Positions 8,981 to 17,933 of a DNA stretch of 64,000 bases are shown one piece after another. Made by a program: the position numbers and the translations under genes. The number at the start of each line of letters is the position of its first letter. Position 1 is the first letter of the stretch. The DNA is from Cyanobacteria bacterium SZAS-4. Its GTDB lineage: Bacteria; Cyanobacteriota; Vampirovibrionia; Obscuribacterales; Obscuribacteraceae. The notes under the pieces are model-generated. The model saw only the letters and a program-made list of their open reading frames with translations. It did not search any database and was not told where the DNA came from. The stretch covers positions 186,001 through 250,000 of the forward strand of contig JAFEAT010000020.1 of the NCBI GenBank assembly GCA_018266255.1, given 5' to 3'.

Positions 8981-10567
8981 CTATTTGGCGGCAGAATCCA
9001 AATGTTTTGCGGTAAGAAATTCTTTTGCTACGTCGGCCGGAGATCGGTGTTCGGCATCGACTTTGTAATTAAGTTGGCGCATGGTCGCGTTATTGATAGT
9101 GCCGCCTAACGATTTAAATACATCCTCTAGTTCAGGATGGTCTTTCAGCGTCTCGTCCCGGATTATCGGTGCCGCCTGATAGGCGGGAAAGAATTTTTTG
9201 TCGTCGTCGAGAATTTTAAGGTGATACGCATCGATGCGGCCATCAGTGGAGTTGCCCGCTGTTGCATCGAGCTGATCCTCAGCCAGAGCTCGATAGGCGA
9301 TATTGGTGTCCAGGTCTGTGATGTGCGCGAAATTCAGACCGTAGACTGTTTTCAGTCCCGGATAGCCGTCCGAGCGTTCAGCGAACTCTGACGTTAAGCC
9401 CATACGCAGCTTTCCTGCAGACGGTTTCAGGTCTGAAATTTTGCTCCAACCGTGGACCTTCGCTGCTTTGTCGTTGACGATGATGGCCCAGGCATTGTTG
9501 AATCCGAAGGTCGGCAACCAGGTCAAAGAAAATCTCTTTTTGTACTCTTGTGAGACAGTGTCCAATGCTTGTTTTGGATCCTTGATGCTATCCATGTTGA
9601 GGATGGTGGCAAAACTGGTGCCAGTGTATTCAGGGTAAATGTCTACATCCCCTCGTAACAGGGCTCCGTGACAAACAAGGCTCCCGCCCAGGTCGAAGCG
9701 CTTTTCCACTTTCAACTTCGTCTGAGCTTCGATAGCTTGAGAGATCAATTCGCCCAGGATGAGTGACTCGGTAAAGTGCTTAGTGCCGATGCGAATTACA
9801 TTCGGTTGCGCTGTAATCGGATGCTCGTATACATAGAATGACAAACTCGCGGCGCAGACGACCGCAGGAAGGGACGCAGCGAGGGTGCGACGCAGTTTCC
9901 TTTGCCTGGTGCTGAGGGGCTTGTCAGTCGCCCTGACCGGTCGAATTCCCCATTCGGCGATGGCCAAAATCAAATCGGCCGCGACGGCCAGAATTGCTGC
10001 TGGAATTGCCCCCAGAAGGATCAAGCGCGTATTCGATAATGCTAGTCCGCGGTTTATAAATTCGCCTAGCCCGCCTGCCCCTATGAATGCACTCAGTGTG
10101 GCGATACCTACTCCAACGACGGCTGCTGTGCGTATTCCAGCCACTATTGCTGGCATCGCCATGGGTACACGGACCATATAGATCTGCTGTGCTTTAGTCA
10201 TTCCGATTCCCTGCGCAGCCTCTATCGTAGGTGCGGGAATGCTCTCCAGTCCGATGATCGTGTTTCGCACAATCGGTAGAAGCGCGTAAAGCGTCAGTGC
10301 TGCAAGTGCGGGAAGTACCCCGATTTTTCCAATCACAGTCATCAGAAAGACGAGCATGGCTAAACTCGGCACGGTTTGAAGAATACCGACAGCGGCAGTA
10401 ATTGGGTTTCGCAGTTTTTGATATTCAAAACAAATGATCGCGATCACCACACCGGCAATAGTTGCTACTAGTGTTGAAACACTGGCTAACATCAGATGTT
10501 CGGCTGTTCGTTGTGCCAGCTCCGGTGCCCGTTCAAGTAAAAATGCGGATAATTCTTGCTGGGCCAT
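8981..10567 (-). CDS. Osmoprotectant ABC transporter, permease fused to substrate-binding protein
   Basis: This 528-residue protein is a fusion. Residues 1-215 form a ProW/OpuCB-type permease with about six membrane segments and the coupling loop EAAQGIGMTKAQQIYMVRVP. After a seventh membrane segment, residues ~255-520 form an OpuAC/OsmF-type binding domain (IRIGTKHFTESLILGELISQ, then YPEYTGTSFA). Such systems import glycine betaine, carnitine or choline; the ligand is not resolved. The binding domain would sit outside the membrane, tethered to the permease. The ATG overlaps the stop of the upstream ATPase gene by one base (TAATG), implying translational coupling. Confidence 0.9.
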   Translation of the reverse strand: MAQQELSAFLLERAPELAQRTAEHLMLASVSTLVATIAGVVIAIICFEYQKLRNPITAAVGILQTVPSLAMLVFLMTVIGKIGVLPALAALTLYALLPIVRNTIIGLESIPAPTIEAAQGIGMTKAQQIYMVRVPMAMPAIVAGIRTAAVVGVGIATLSAFIGAGGLGEFINRGLALSNTRLILLGAIPAAILAVAADLILAIAEWGIRPVRATDKPLSTRQRKLRRTLAASLPAVVCAASLSFYVYEHPITAQPNVIRIGTKHFTESLILGELISQAIEAQTKLKVEKRFDLGGSLVCHGALLRGDVDIYPEYTGTSFATILNMDSIKDPKQALDTVSQEYKKRFSLTWLPTFGFNNAWAIIVNDKAAKVHGWSKISDLKPSAGKLRMGLTSEFAERSDGYPGLKTVYGLNFAHITDLDTNIAYRALAEDQLDATAGNSTDGRIDAYHLKILDDDKKFFPAYQAAPIIRDETLKDHPELEDVFKSLGGTINNATMRQLNYKVDAEHRSPADVAKEFLTAKHLDSAAK

Positions 10568-11322
10568 TACACCAGGTCTCCAAATTCCTGTAGTTGTTTT
10601 GCTGGTTTAGCAAACAACTCTTTGACGAAATCTGTTGCCGGCGTGCGTAATATCTCGCTGCGAGTGCCCACCTGCTGCATCACGCCCTCGTGAAAGATGG
10701 CAATTCGATCTCCCAGTGTCAACGCTTCAAATAGATCGTGAGTGACGAAAATGACAGTCTTGTTTAAAGTCTTTCGCCATTGCAACATCTCCAACTGCAA
10801 CTTGTCTCTTGTCACCGCATCTAGTGCCCCAAATGGTTCATCCATAAGTAAATATTCGGGATCGATGGCCAACGCTCGAGCTACTCCGACACGCTGTTGT
10901 TGCCCACCAGAGAGCTGTTCAGGCAACCTTTCGGCATAGCTTCCAGGCAAGTTGATCAGGTCTAGTAACTCGTTAACTCTGGCAGTTTGCTTTTCCTTCG
11001 ACCAGCCCATCAATCTGGGTACGATGGCGATATTTTCAGCGATGGACATGTGAGGAAACAGTCCAATGCCTTGAAAAACATAACCAATCGATCTTCTCAG
11101 TTGAACGAGATCGATCTCCTTAACTGGCTTTCCGTCTAACTCGATCGCACCAGCTGATGGTTCTATCAGTCTGTTGATCATTTTCATCGTCGTGCTCTTG
11201 CCGCTGCCCGAGGAGCCGAGCAACACCAAAAATTCGCTGTTGGCGACAGTTAAGTTGAGGTCACGTAAAGCGTACGTTGCCCCATCGTCGTATGTCTTAG
11301 AGACCCGGGTGAATTTGATCAT
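10567..11322 (-). CDS. Osmoprotectant ABC transporter ATP-binding protein (ProV/OpuCA type)
   Basis: The protein has 251 residues. Walker A is GSSGSGKST, the Q-loop is GYVFQGIGLFPHMS, the signature is LSGGQQQRVGVARAL, Walker B is YLLMDEPFGALD, and the switch His is in FVTHDLFEALTL. This pattern (EPFGALD, HDLFEA) is that of the quaternary-amine importer ATPases. It lacks the C-terminal CBS domains found in many OpuA/OpuC ATPases, so the usual ionic-strength sensor is absent. It is the first gene of a two-gene operon with the fused permease/binding protein and energises uptake of compatible solutes. Confidence 0.93.
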   Translation of the reverse strand: MIKFTRVSKTYDDGATYALRDLNLTVANSEFLVLLGSSGSGKSTTMKMINRLIEPSAGAIELDGKPVKEIDLVQLRRSIGYVFQGIGLFPHMSIAENIAIVPRLMGWSKEKQTARVNELLDLINLPGSYAERLPEQLSGGQQQRVGVARALAIDPEYLLMDEPFGALDAVTRDKLQLEMLQWRKTLNKTVIFVTHDLFEALTLGDRIAIFHEGVMQQVGTRSEILRTPATDFVKELFAKPAKQLQEFGDLV

Positions 11323-11335
11323 ACTGTCGGTCGAA

Positions 11336-11620
11336 CTATTGTTCGACTTTTACGCCTTTCCAGAAGGCTACATAGCCTCTGATATTTTTTGCTTCCGGTT
11401 TTGGATCAGGATAGAACCAGGCAGCGTCCTGATTTTGCTTGCCGTCTACTTCCAGGGAATAGTATTTTGCTTCCCCTTTCCATGAGCAAATGGATGTGTT
11501 GGAGCTGGGCCGGAAATAGTCCTTGTGCAGTGAGTCTGGAGGAAAGTAGTAATTACCCTCGACTACTTCACACTGATCGCTTTCTGCCACTACGGCATTG
11601 TTCCATACAGCTTTTGGCAT
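11336..11620 (-). CDS. DUF427 family protein
   Basis: This is a 94-residue protein that matches DUF427 over its whole length. It begins MPKAVWNNAVVAESD and has the core YYFPPDSLHKDYFRPSS, then SICSWKGEAKYYSL, and closes with AAWFYPDPKPEA and YVAFWKGVKVE. DUF427 proteins form a small beta-tent fold; their biochemical role is unsettled. The start at 11620 is chosen because AGGAGAT lies 7 bases upstream; the longer frame to 11662 lacks a site. The gene sits 13 bp upstream of the transporter ATPase gene on the same strand and may be in that operon. Confidence 0.88.
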   Translation of the reverse strand: MPKAVWNNAVVAESDQCEVVEGNYYFPPDSLHKDYFRPSSNTSICSWKGEAKYYSLEVDGKQNQDAAWFYPDPKPEAKNIRGYVAFWKGVKVEQ

Positions 11621-11658
11621 GTTCGATCTCCTCTGTTGAATTGCTACCGAAACTGGTT

Positions 11659-11694
11659 CCACAAGTGGTGCTGCAAGTGATGCCGCAAGTGGTG
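11659..11694. repeat. 12-bp tandem repeat, three copies
   Basis: Three tandem units are visible: CCACAAGTGGTG, CTGCAAGTGATG and CCGCAAGTGGTG. They lie between the DUF427 gene and the end of the epimerase gene. Similar CACTAGTGG-type sequence recurs near 27800 and 23450. Confidence 0.75.
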
Positions 11695-11707
11695 CACGGC
11701 AAACACC

Positions 11708-12715
11708 TTACTTTGTCGATAAAGTAAGTTCGTGTTTGCGAAACCAGCTGACGAATTCGTTGATGCCCGCCTCAAACGAGGTGGCAGGCTCGTAGTTTAG
11801 TAAGCGACGAGCTTTGTCTATGTCTGCATACGTGTAAGGAACGTCTCCGTTCTGCATCGGCTTCTTGATCACTTTCGCCGATTTGCCGAGCGCTTTTTCG
11901 ATGGTCGCTATCATCTCGTGTAATGTGACTGGATTGGAACGGCCAAGGTTGACTACCTCGAAACCGGGAGGCTGGATTTCGATGGCGCTGGCGATGCCTG
12001 CGACTAGATCGAGTACGAATGTGTAATCTCGTTTTGTGCTGCCATCACCGTAAAGTTCAATGGACTCGCCGTTTTCGATACGGTGGCAAAATTTGTGAAT
12101 GGCCAGGTCTGGTCTTTGTCGTGGTCCAAATACTGTAAATGGTCTGACGCAGATTACTTGCAGTCCACGTGTTTTGTAGGCTGCGAAACAGGCGGCTTCT
12201 CCGGCGATCTTTGATGCCGCATATGGTGACAGCGGTCTATCCGTCAGATCTGTTTCAGAAAATTTCTCTGTAGATCGTTCGCCGTAGACTGAACTGGAAG
12301 AGATGAAAACCATGTAGGGCAACTTGGTTTGGGCAGTCACTTCATCCAGCAAGCGCTGAGTGCCAAGCACATTCACATCCATATAAAGCGATGGATTCTG
12401 CAGTGATGGCAGCACACCAGCCATGGCGGCAAAGTGAACAACGACATCGAAAGGTCCCAGGGCGAAGGCGCGGCGAATATCATCGGCGTTGCGCAGGTCT
12501 CCCTCAATTAGCTCATAATTTGGATTTGATAGGTGGGCAGCAATGTTTTCCCGTTTTGTCTCAGGCGAATAGAAGGGTGTGAAGTTGTCGATGACAGTAA
12601 CTTTCTTTCCTTCTTTGAGCAATCGGTCGACAAGATGACTGCCGATGAAACCAGCGCCTCCTGTGACTAATATTGAATTGGTCGCCTTAGTCGTCACTTC
12701 TTGAATCCTTATCAT
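11708..12715 (-). CDS. NAD-dependent sugar-nucleotide epimerase/dehydratase
   Basis: This 335-residue protein is an extended short-chain dehydrogenase. The NAD-binding motif is TGGAGFIGSH near residue 20, the catalytic Ser-Tyr-Lys appears as ISSSSVYGE and YAASK, and RPFTVFGPRQRPD marks the sugar-nucleotide binding part. The best match in pattern is UDP-glucuronate or UDP-glucose 4-epimerase, but substrate identity is not proven. It overlaps the 3' end of the upstream GT39 gene by 29 bp, so it belongs to the same unit as the GT39 and GT2 genes. It most likely supplies an activated sugar to them. Confidence 0.88.
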   Translation of the reverse strand: MIRIQEVTTKATNSILVTGGAGFIGSHLVDRLLKEGKKVTVIDNFTPFYSPETKRENIAAHLSNPNYELIEGDLRNADDIRRAFALGPFDVVVHFAAMAGVLPSLQNPSLYMDVNVLGTQRLLDEVTAQTKLPYMVFISSSSVYGERSTEKFSETDLTDRPLSPYAASKIAGEAACFAAYKTRGLQVICVRPFTVFGPRQRPDLAIHKFCHRIENGESIELYGDGSTKRDYTFVLDLVAGIASAIEIQPPGFEVVNLGRSNPVTLHEMIATIEKALGKSAKVIKKPMQNGDVPYTYADIDKARRLLNYEPATSFEAGINEFVSWFRKHELTLSTK

Positions 12716-14468
12716 CTGGTATCACAACAGCAGAGTTAGTGCTGCTTGATTTCAGCGCGGTTGGACGGGCGTATGATGTCAAAACGTACTGTCCCATCTG
12801 GCACAGATGCTTGGTGCCCGGCAGAGTCTTGAGCTCCTCTTTTGCGCGAGAACGCGAAATTATATAGGCTCTGTCAGCTTTGCTCAAGATGTATGTCAAC
12901 TCTTTTGGACTTTTCGGCAGTAAGAATTTTTTCTTCGCGTAAAAAGTGACTGACGGTTTGCGCATCTGATAAACGATAATTGTGTCTTTTGATGCGCCGG
13001 CAAATTGGGCAAAACTTTGGATCGGCGTTTCCCATTGATTTGAGACTGCTTCCAATCCCTGGTTGCCAACGATGAGCAGGGCGAAGAAGGTTGCTGCGAC
13101 AAAGGTGACAAGGGCTGCGGCGTATTTTTGTTTCAGCCAGAGCACTGCAGCAAATGAGGCCGCGACCGCATGGACGATTAAGAGCGTCCAAACTGCACTG
13201 AGAAGAGTGGTAGGGCAATCGTGGAGTTTAGCACCGAAGATAGGGATGGCGGCGAGGGCACCTGCGTAGATTACAGCGAGAATTCCGAACAATACGCCTG
13301 GCAACTTAGTTGATTGTTTGCTCCACAATCCATCGACGTATGAGCCAACTAGAACCGCTAGCAATGGGAATGCCGGCAGAGTGTACGGTATCAGTTTGGA
13401 TACTCCGGCACTAAAAAATCCCAGAATGATCATGCTTCCCAAGCTAGCCAACAGCATTGTGGATTGTCTTGGTGTCAGCTTTCTAAATCGAGTCAGGATG
13501 TTTGTCCATCTGCTGCCTTCGATATTTATGGCTGTCAAAAGTGCTCCTGGTACGAAGATGGTCCAGGGGAAAAATCCGCCGAACATCGCCGCAATGTGAT
13601 ACCACCAGGCGGCTTTATGGTCGACTACGCCAGTGAATCGCTGAAAGTTTTCGCGCAATATGAATTCGCGATAGTATGCGCCTTTGGTCACACTGATTTC
13701 CACAGCGAACCAGGGCACCGCTATTAGTGCCACTAAGAGGATGCCAAACCAGGGTTTGTAGAAGAGTAATGCTGAGCGAACGTCCCACTTGAGTAAGTGA
13801 TAGATGCCCAAAATTGCGACAGGCAAGATAATTCCGATCGGACCTTTTGTCATTACAGCCAGACCCACGGCTGTGTAAGCGACGATGAGCTCAAGAGAGT
13901 TAGTAGAGGTTCTTCGTGATTCGTAAGAGTGAAAGAAACACATCAAGCTGCCAGTAACGAAGAGAGAAAGCGGGATGTCGGTGATCGCTTCGCGCGCGGT
14001 GCCCAGAAAAAGCGGCGCTGTCATCAACGAAAACGCGGCTATTAGAGCTGCCCGATTGTTTACTTGTGCTCTGGTGAAGAGATAGGTAGCCGCAACCAGC
14101 ACTGCGCCGCAGGCTGCTCCGAAGTAACGAGCTGCAAACTCAGTCACTCCGAAGAGCTGGTATCCGGCAGCCATCGCCCAGATTACCAGTGGTGGCTTGG
14201 TGAATCTGACTGCATAATTCAGCCAGGTCGTTATGTACTCTCCGGTTTCTAGCATCTCTCGCGCTGGTTCTGCGTAGAGCGCTTCATCGGGATTAAAGAG
14301 GGGAAAATTTCCGAGATTGTAGAAGAACATCACGCAAGCTGAAGCAAAAACGAAGGCGAAAGTGCCCAGAAATAGCCATTGAGCCTTGCTTACTGTCCAA
14401 TTTGAATTTGTTGAGACCACCGAACTATGCTCGGTCGCCTGTTCTTTCGCTAGAGTTTGAAACGCCAT
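12687..14468 (-). CDS. GT39 family membrane glycosyltransferase (ArnT/PMT-like), copy A
   Basis: The protein has 593 residues and about a dozen membrane segments. The first periplasmic loop carries NPDEALYAEPAREML with the canonical catalytic Asp61-Glu62 of the family, then RFTKPPLVIW. A C-terminal soluble part follows from about residue 480. GT39/ArnT enzymes use polyprenyl-phosphate sugars to modify lipid A, glycans or proteins outside the inner membrane. It lies 12 bp downstream of a GT2 gene that would make the lipid-linked donor and overlaps the epimerase gene, so donor synthesis and transfer appear to be encoded together. The acceptor is unknown. Confidence 0.88.
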   Translation of the reverse strand: MAFQTLAKEQATEHSSVVSTNSNWTVSKAQWLFLGTFAFVFASACVMFFYNLGNFPLFNPDEALYAEPAREMLETGEYITTWLNYAVRFTKPPLVIWAMAAGYQLFGVTEFAARYFGAACGAVLVAATYLFTRAQVNNRAALIAAFSLMTAPLFLGTAREAITDIPLSLFVTGSLMCFFHSYESRRTSTNSLELIVAYTAVGLAVMTKGPIGIILPVAILGIYHLLKWDVRSALLFYKPWFGILLVALIAVPWFAVEISVTKGAYYREFILRENFQRFTGVVDHKAAWWYHIAAMFGGFFPWTIFVPGALLTAINIEGSRWTNILTRFRKLTPRQSTMLLASLGSMIILGFFSAGVSKLIPYTLPAFPLLAVLVGSYVDGLWSKQSTKLPGVLFGILAVIYAGALAAIPIFGAKLHDCPTTLLSAVWTLLIVHAVAASFAAVLWLKQKYAAALVTFVAATFFALLIVGNQGLEAVSNQWETPIQSFAQFAGASKDTIIVYQMRKPSVTFYAKKKFLLPKSPKELTYILSKADRAYIISRSRAKEELKTLPGTKHLCQMGQYVLTSYARPTALKSSSTNSAVVIPDDKDSRSDD

Positions 14469-14480
14469 GGATCGATTGAG

Positions 14481-15608
14481 TTAGTCCGTTGCGTCGTCGG
14501 CTAAAGTATTTAGTCTCTCTTCGACTATATAGATGCGCTTGCCCTGCGACTCGTGATATGTGCGCATGAGGATCTCAGCCAGCAGTCCCATCATGATGAA
14601 CTGAATACCGACCATGAAGAACATCGCGATCAGCACCGGCAGTGGTGTCTCAATGAAAGTGTGAGTGTGGAACACATACTTGAGAGATACCATCCAGACG
14701 AAGGCTGCAAACGAGATGGCCAGAGCAACCATGCCGGCGGTGCCAAACACGTAGATGGGTTTGGTGAAGTATGACGACATGAACTTAACTGTGATCAAGT
14801 CGAGGATTACTTTGAATGTTCTGGAGATTCCGTATTTCGATTGACCGATTTGACGGGCGAAATGGTTGACCGGAATTTCTGTCACTCTGGCTCCCTGCCA
14901 GCTTGCATAAATCGGCACAAAGCGGTGCATTTCACCGTAGAGTCGAATGTTTTTTATCACTTCGCGGCGATAAGCCTTAAGTGAGCAGCCGTAATCATGC
15001 AGACGCACGCCGCTGATAACAGAGATGATTTTGTTGGCAATCCATGATGGAATCAGACGATTGAGCAGCGCATCCTGGCGATCTTTACGCCAGCCGCTGA
15101 CGACATCGTAGCCTTCTTCCATTTTTGCTAGAAGCAGTTTGATATCAGCTGGGTCGTTTTGCAAATCAGCATCCATAGGAATGATGATTTTGCCGGTGGC
15201 GTGATCGATTCCTGCAGCAAGGGCCGCAGTCTGTCCAAAATTGCGCACGAATTTAATTACTTTGATGCGCTGGTCTTCCAGTGAAACTGCTTCCAGCTCC
15301 TCGTAAGATTTGTCGATTGAGCCATCATCAACGAAAATGACTTCCCAGGTTTGCCCTGTACCCGTCAATGCGACGATCAATTTGTCGTAGAGCAACTCGA
15401 TGTTGCCTGACTCGTTGTAGACGGGGATGACGACGGATAGCTCCGGCTTGGGCGCGGTGCGATGGGTGCGTCCAAATTTCTTGTCGTCTAACCAATCAGT
15501 AGATTCGAGATCGATCGGTTTGGTTTTGTGCCGAATGCTGCGCATATTTTTGAGCTGTCTCCGGAGGGATTTTTCACCAGCTGTGATGGCAAATTGCGTT
15601 GGTGACAA
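14481..15608 (-). CDS. GT2 polyprenyl-phosphate sugar transferase (DPM/ArnC/GtrB-like)
   Basis: A GT-A domain starts near residue 57 (LSVVIPVYNESGNIELLYDK). It contains VIFVDDGSIDKSYE, the metal-binding PMDADLQNDP and the acceptor-site segment FGQTAALAAGIDHATG. Two C-terminal membrane segments follow (around 275-340), as in ArnC and GtrB. Such enzymes load a sugar onto undecaprenyl phosphate at the cytoplasmic face. The N-terminal ~55 residues are an unusual basic extension. The first start is a TTG at 15608; an ATG at 15545 is an alternative. It is the first gene of the unit GT2-GT39-epimerase. Confidence 0.88.
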   Translation of the reverse strand: MSPTQFAITAGEKSLRRQLKNMRSIRHKTKPIDLESTDWLDDKKFGRTHRTAPKPELSVVIPVYNESGNIELLYDKLIVALTGTGQTWEVIFVDDGSIDKSYEELEAVSLEDQRIKVIKFVRNFGQTAALAAGIDHATGKIIIPMDADLQNDPADIKLLLAKMEEGYDVVSGWRKDRQDALLNRLIPSWIANKIISVISGVRLHDYGCSLKAYRREVIKNIRLYGEMHRFVPIYASWQGARVTEIPVNHFARQIGQSKYGISRTFKVILDLITVKFMSSYFTKPIYVFGTAGMVALAISFAAFVWMVSLKYVFHTHTFIETPLPVLIAMFFMVGIQFIMMGLLAEILMRTYHESQGKRIYIVEERLNTLADDATD

Positions 15609-16006
15609 AAACGGTCATAACGCACGTGCTTAGTCTACCTCGGAGTAGTCATGAATTACCGAAGGGGTTGGTGAATGCTTTTTAAGTTGTGGTTCGTATA
15701 GAGTCAGGGAGCTGCGATCGTCGATTTCACAGAGAGAAACTTAATTCTAGTATGGCTGCTGTTGGTCTGCCAGTGTGCCTGACGGGACTATTTTGTATAT
15801 GTCAAAGCAGTTCATTTGGAGCCCCCAGACTTAATATTCGAAATGAAGGAGCGCTGGCATCTCGCCTCACACCTAAACTAAACAGAATGGATATGGCGGC
15901 TCCTGAGCTGATAAGTTATACGGAGCCACTCCAAACATTAGTCATAATGTGTCTGGAACCGGTTTCATGTAGATGAGGCGTTGCTCATAACTCTGGGGAC
16001 GAGCCT
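15609..16006. other. Divergent intergenic region
   Basis: Nearly 400 bp lie between the GT2 gene and asnB, which are divergently transcribed. An ORF of 74 codons (15752-15976) starts MAAVGLPVCLTGLFCICQSS, but it lacks a good ribosome site and a recognisable domain, so I do not call it a gene. No palindrome copy or attenuator was seen. The promoters of both glycan units should lie here. Confidence 0.5.
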
Positions 16007-17932
16007 GTGTGTGGAATAGTCGGATATCTCAACTTGAACGGCAAGGCGCTTGATCCTGACCAAAAGCTGATCAAGAACATGTGTAAGAGCATTACACATC
16101 GGGGACCTGACGAGGAAGGAATGATGATCGTTGGTCCGGCGGCGCTCGGCATGACCCGGCTGGCAATTATCGACCTGGTTAGCGGACAGCAACCGATCCC
16201 CAACGAAGACAAAACTATTTGGATCGTCTTTAACGGCGAAATTTACAACTACCAGGACAATCAGAAACATCTGATCGAGCGCGGTCATAAGCTCGCGACA
16301 CAAAGCGACACAGAAACTATTGTTCATCTTTACGAAGAGTATGGAGTCGACTGTCTCAATTTCCTCGAAGGAATGTTCTCGTTTGCAATTTGGGACACCA
16401 CCAAAGAGCGTCTGTTCATAGCTCGCGATCGGATGGGCGAAAAGCCTCTGCACTGGGGTATTTTCGACGGTCAGTTGTTGTTTGCCTCTGAGCTTAAAGG
16501 CATCCTCACTCATCCCAGTTCTAAGCGTGAACTGGAACCAGTGGCGTTGCAGAAATATTTGGCACTGGAATATGTGCCGGCGCCAAACTCAATATTTAAG
16601 GGCATTAATAAACTGATGCCTGGACATTTCATGCTCGTCGAGCACGGCGAAGTGAAGATCGCTCCGTACTGGCAGCCGGAAATCAGTGTCACGACTTTAT
16701 CTGAGGGTGATGCGAAAGATAAGTTGGTCACGCTGCTGGATGAATCGATCAAGAGGCGCCTGATTTCAGATGTACCCCTGGGAATTTTTCTTTCTGGTGG
16801 CATTGATTCATCGACCATTGCGGCCCTCGCTTCGCGCCATTCAAGCAAGCCACTGCGGACTTTTTCAGTCGGTTTTGCAGACGCTTCTTTCGATGAGAGT
16901 GAGCATGCCCAGGCTGTTGCCACTTATTTGGGCACCGAGCATGAGGTGATCACGTTCCAACCGGATCTTGCATTGCAAACGATGCAAGAGTTGTGGGAAG
17001 TTCTCGATGAACCGATGGCGGACGCGTCTATCATTCCGACTTTCTTTTTGTCGAAGATGACAAAAAGATCCGTCACCGTGGCGCTTGCAGGAGAAGGTGG
17101 CGATGAATTGTTTGGTGGTTATCCAACTTATCAGGCGCACAAATTAGCCGGTATTTGGAACACCCTTCCCGCCGTTTTGCGTCAGCATGTTCTTGAGCCG
17201 ACGATCAATAATTTGCCTGTTTCGCACAACAATTTGAGTTTCGACTACAAGGTAAAGCGTTTTATTTCGGCGGCGTCAGAGTCGCCCCGCAGCCGTCATC
17301 TCCAGTGGATGGGCGCTTTTCCGGTGAAGGATCATGCGCAGTTGATCAATGCTGAACTGAGAACTGGCGGAGTCGGAACGATTTGGCAGACTGGCGAAGA
17401 TCTTCTCAACAATTTGGAAGTGCGGTCCTTTGGATCCGTTCGACGCAAGAGTGATTTGTTGGATTCGATTATGCGTTTGGATCTTGGCACTTATTTGCCA
17501 GACGACCTGCTCGTCAAGTCTGATCGAGCCTCTATGGCTGCTTCGCTTGAGGTTCGGTTGCCGTTTCTTGCGCATCCGTTGGTTGAGTTCGCTCTTTCCC
17601 TTCCTTCTCAATACAAAGTGCGCGGTGCCACAACCAAGTACTTATTGAAAAAGGCTGCGGCACCATATTTGCCATCACGTACAATCAATCGCCCCAAGAA
17701 GGGTTTTGGAATTCCTGTCGCTAAGTGGCTTAATAACGACTTTAAACCGCTGTTGGATGAATACCTCTGCCAATCTTTTGTTGATAAGCAGGGCGTTTTC
17801 CAGTGGCCTTACATCAATCAACTGCGCACAGAACATGAACGAGGTCATAAGGACCGTCGCAAAGAATTGTGGACGTTGCTTATGTTCCAGTGGTGGTACA
17901 ACAAGTTTTTCGTAGAAAAAATTGGAACCTAG
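16007..17932 (+). CDS. asnB: Asparagine synthetase, glutamine-hydrolysing
   Basis: The protein has 641 residues. The start is a GTG directly before TGT-GGA, giving the obligatory MCGIVGYLN with Cys2 as the glutaminase nucleophile. The N-terminal class II amidotransferase domain includes HRGPDEEGMM and FNGEIYNYQ. The synthetase domain has the PP-loop LSGGIDSSTIAALASR. Length and position fit the AsnB group often found inside polysaccharide loci, where it may amidate a sugar or peptide component instead of, or as well as, making free asparagine. The GT39 gene follows after one base, so the two are co-translated; that coupling points to a glycan-linked role (inference). Confidence 0.93.
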   Translation: MCGIVGYLNLNGKALDPDQKLIKNMCKSITHRGPDEEGMMIVGPAALGMTRLAIIDLVSGQQPIPNEDKTIWIVFNGEIYNYQDNQKHLIERGHKLATQSDTETIVHLYEEYGVDCLNFLEGMFSFAIWDTTKERLFIARDRMGEKPLHWGIFDGQLLFASELKGILTHPSSKRELEPVALQKYLALEYVPAPNSIFKGINKLMPGHFMLVEHGEVKIAPYWQPEISVTTLSEGDAKDKLVTLLDESIKRRLISDVPLGIFLSGGIDSSTIAALASRHSSKPLRTFSVGFADASFDESEHAQAVATYLGTEHEVITFQPDLALQTMQELWEVLDEPMADASIIPTFFLSKMTKRSVTVALAGEGGDELFGGYPTYQAHKLAGIWNTLPAVLRQHVLEPTINNLPVSHNNLSFDYKVKRFISAASESPRSRHLQWMGAFPVKDHAQLINAELRTGGVGTIWQTGEDLLNNLEVRSFGSVRRKSDLLDSIMRLDLGTYLPDDLLVKSDRASMAASLEVRLPFLAHPLVEFALSLPSQYKVRGATTKYLLKKAAAPYLPSRTINRPKKGFGIPVAKWLNNDFKPLLDEYLCQSFVDKQGVFQWPYINQLRTEHERGHKDRRKELWTLLMFQWWYNKFFVEKIGT

Positions 17933-17933
17933 C

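Noticed and set aside
15752..15976. 74-codon ORF upstream of asnB with a hydrophobic start
   Set aside because: No convincing ribosome site, no recognisable domain, and no codon pattern or terminator that would make it a leader peptide.
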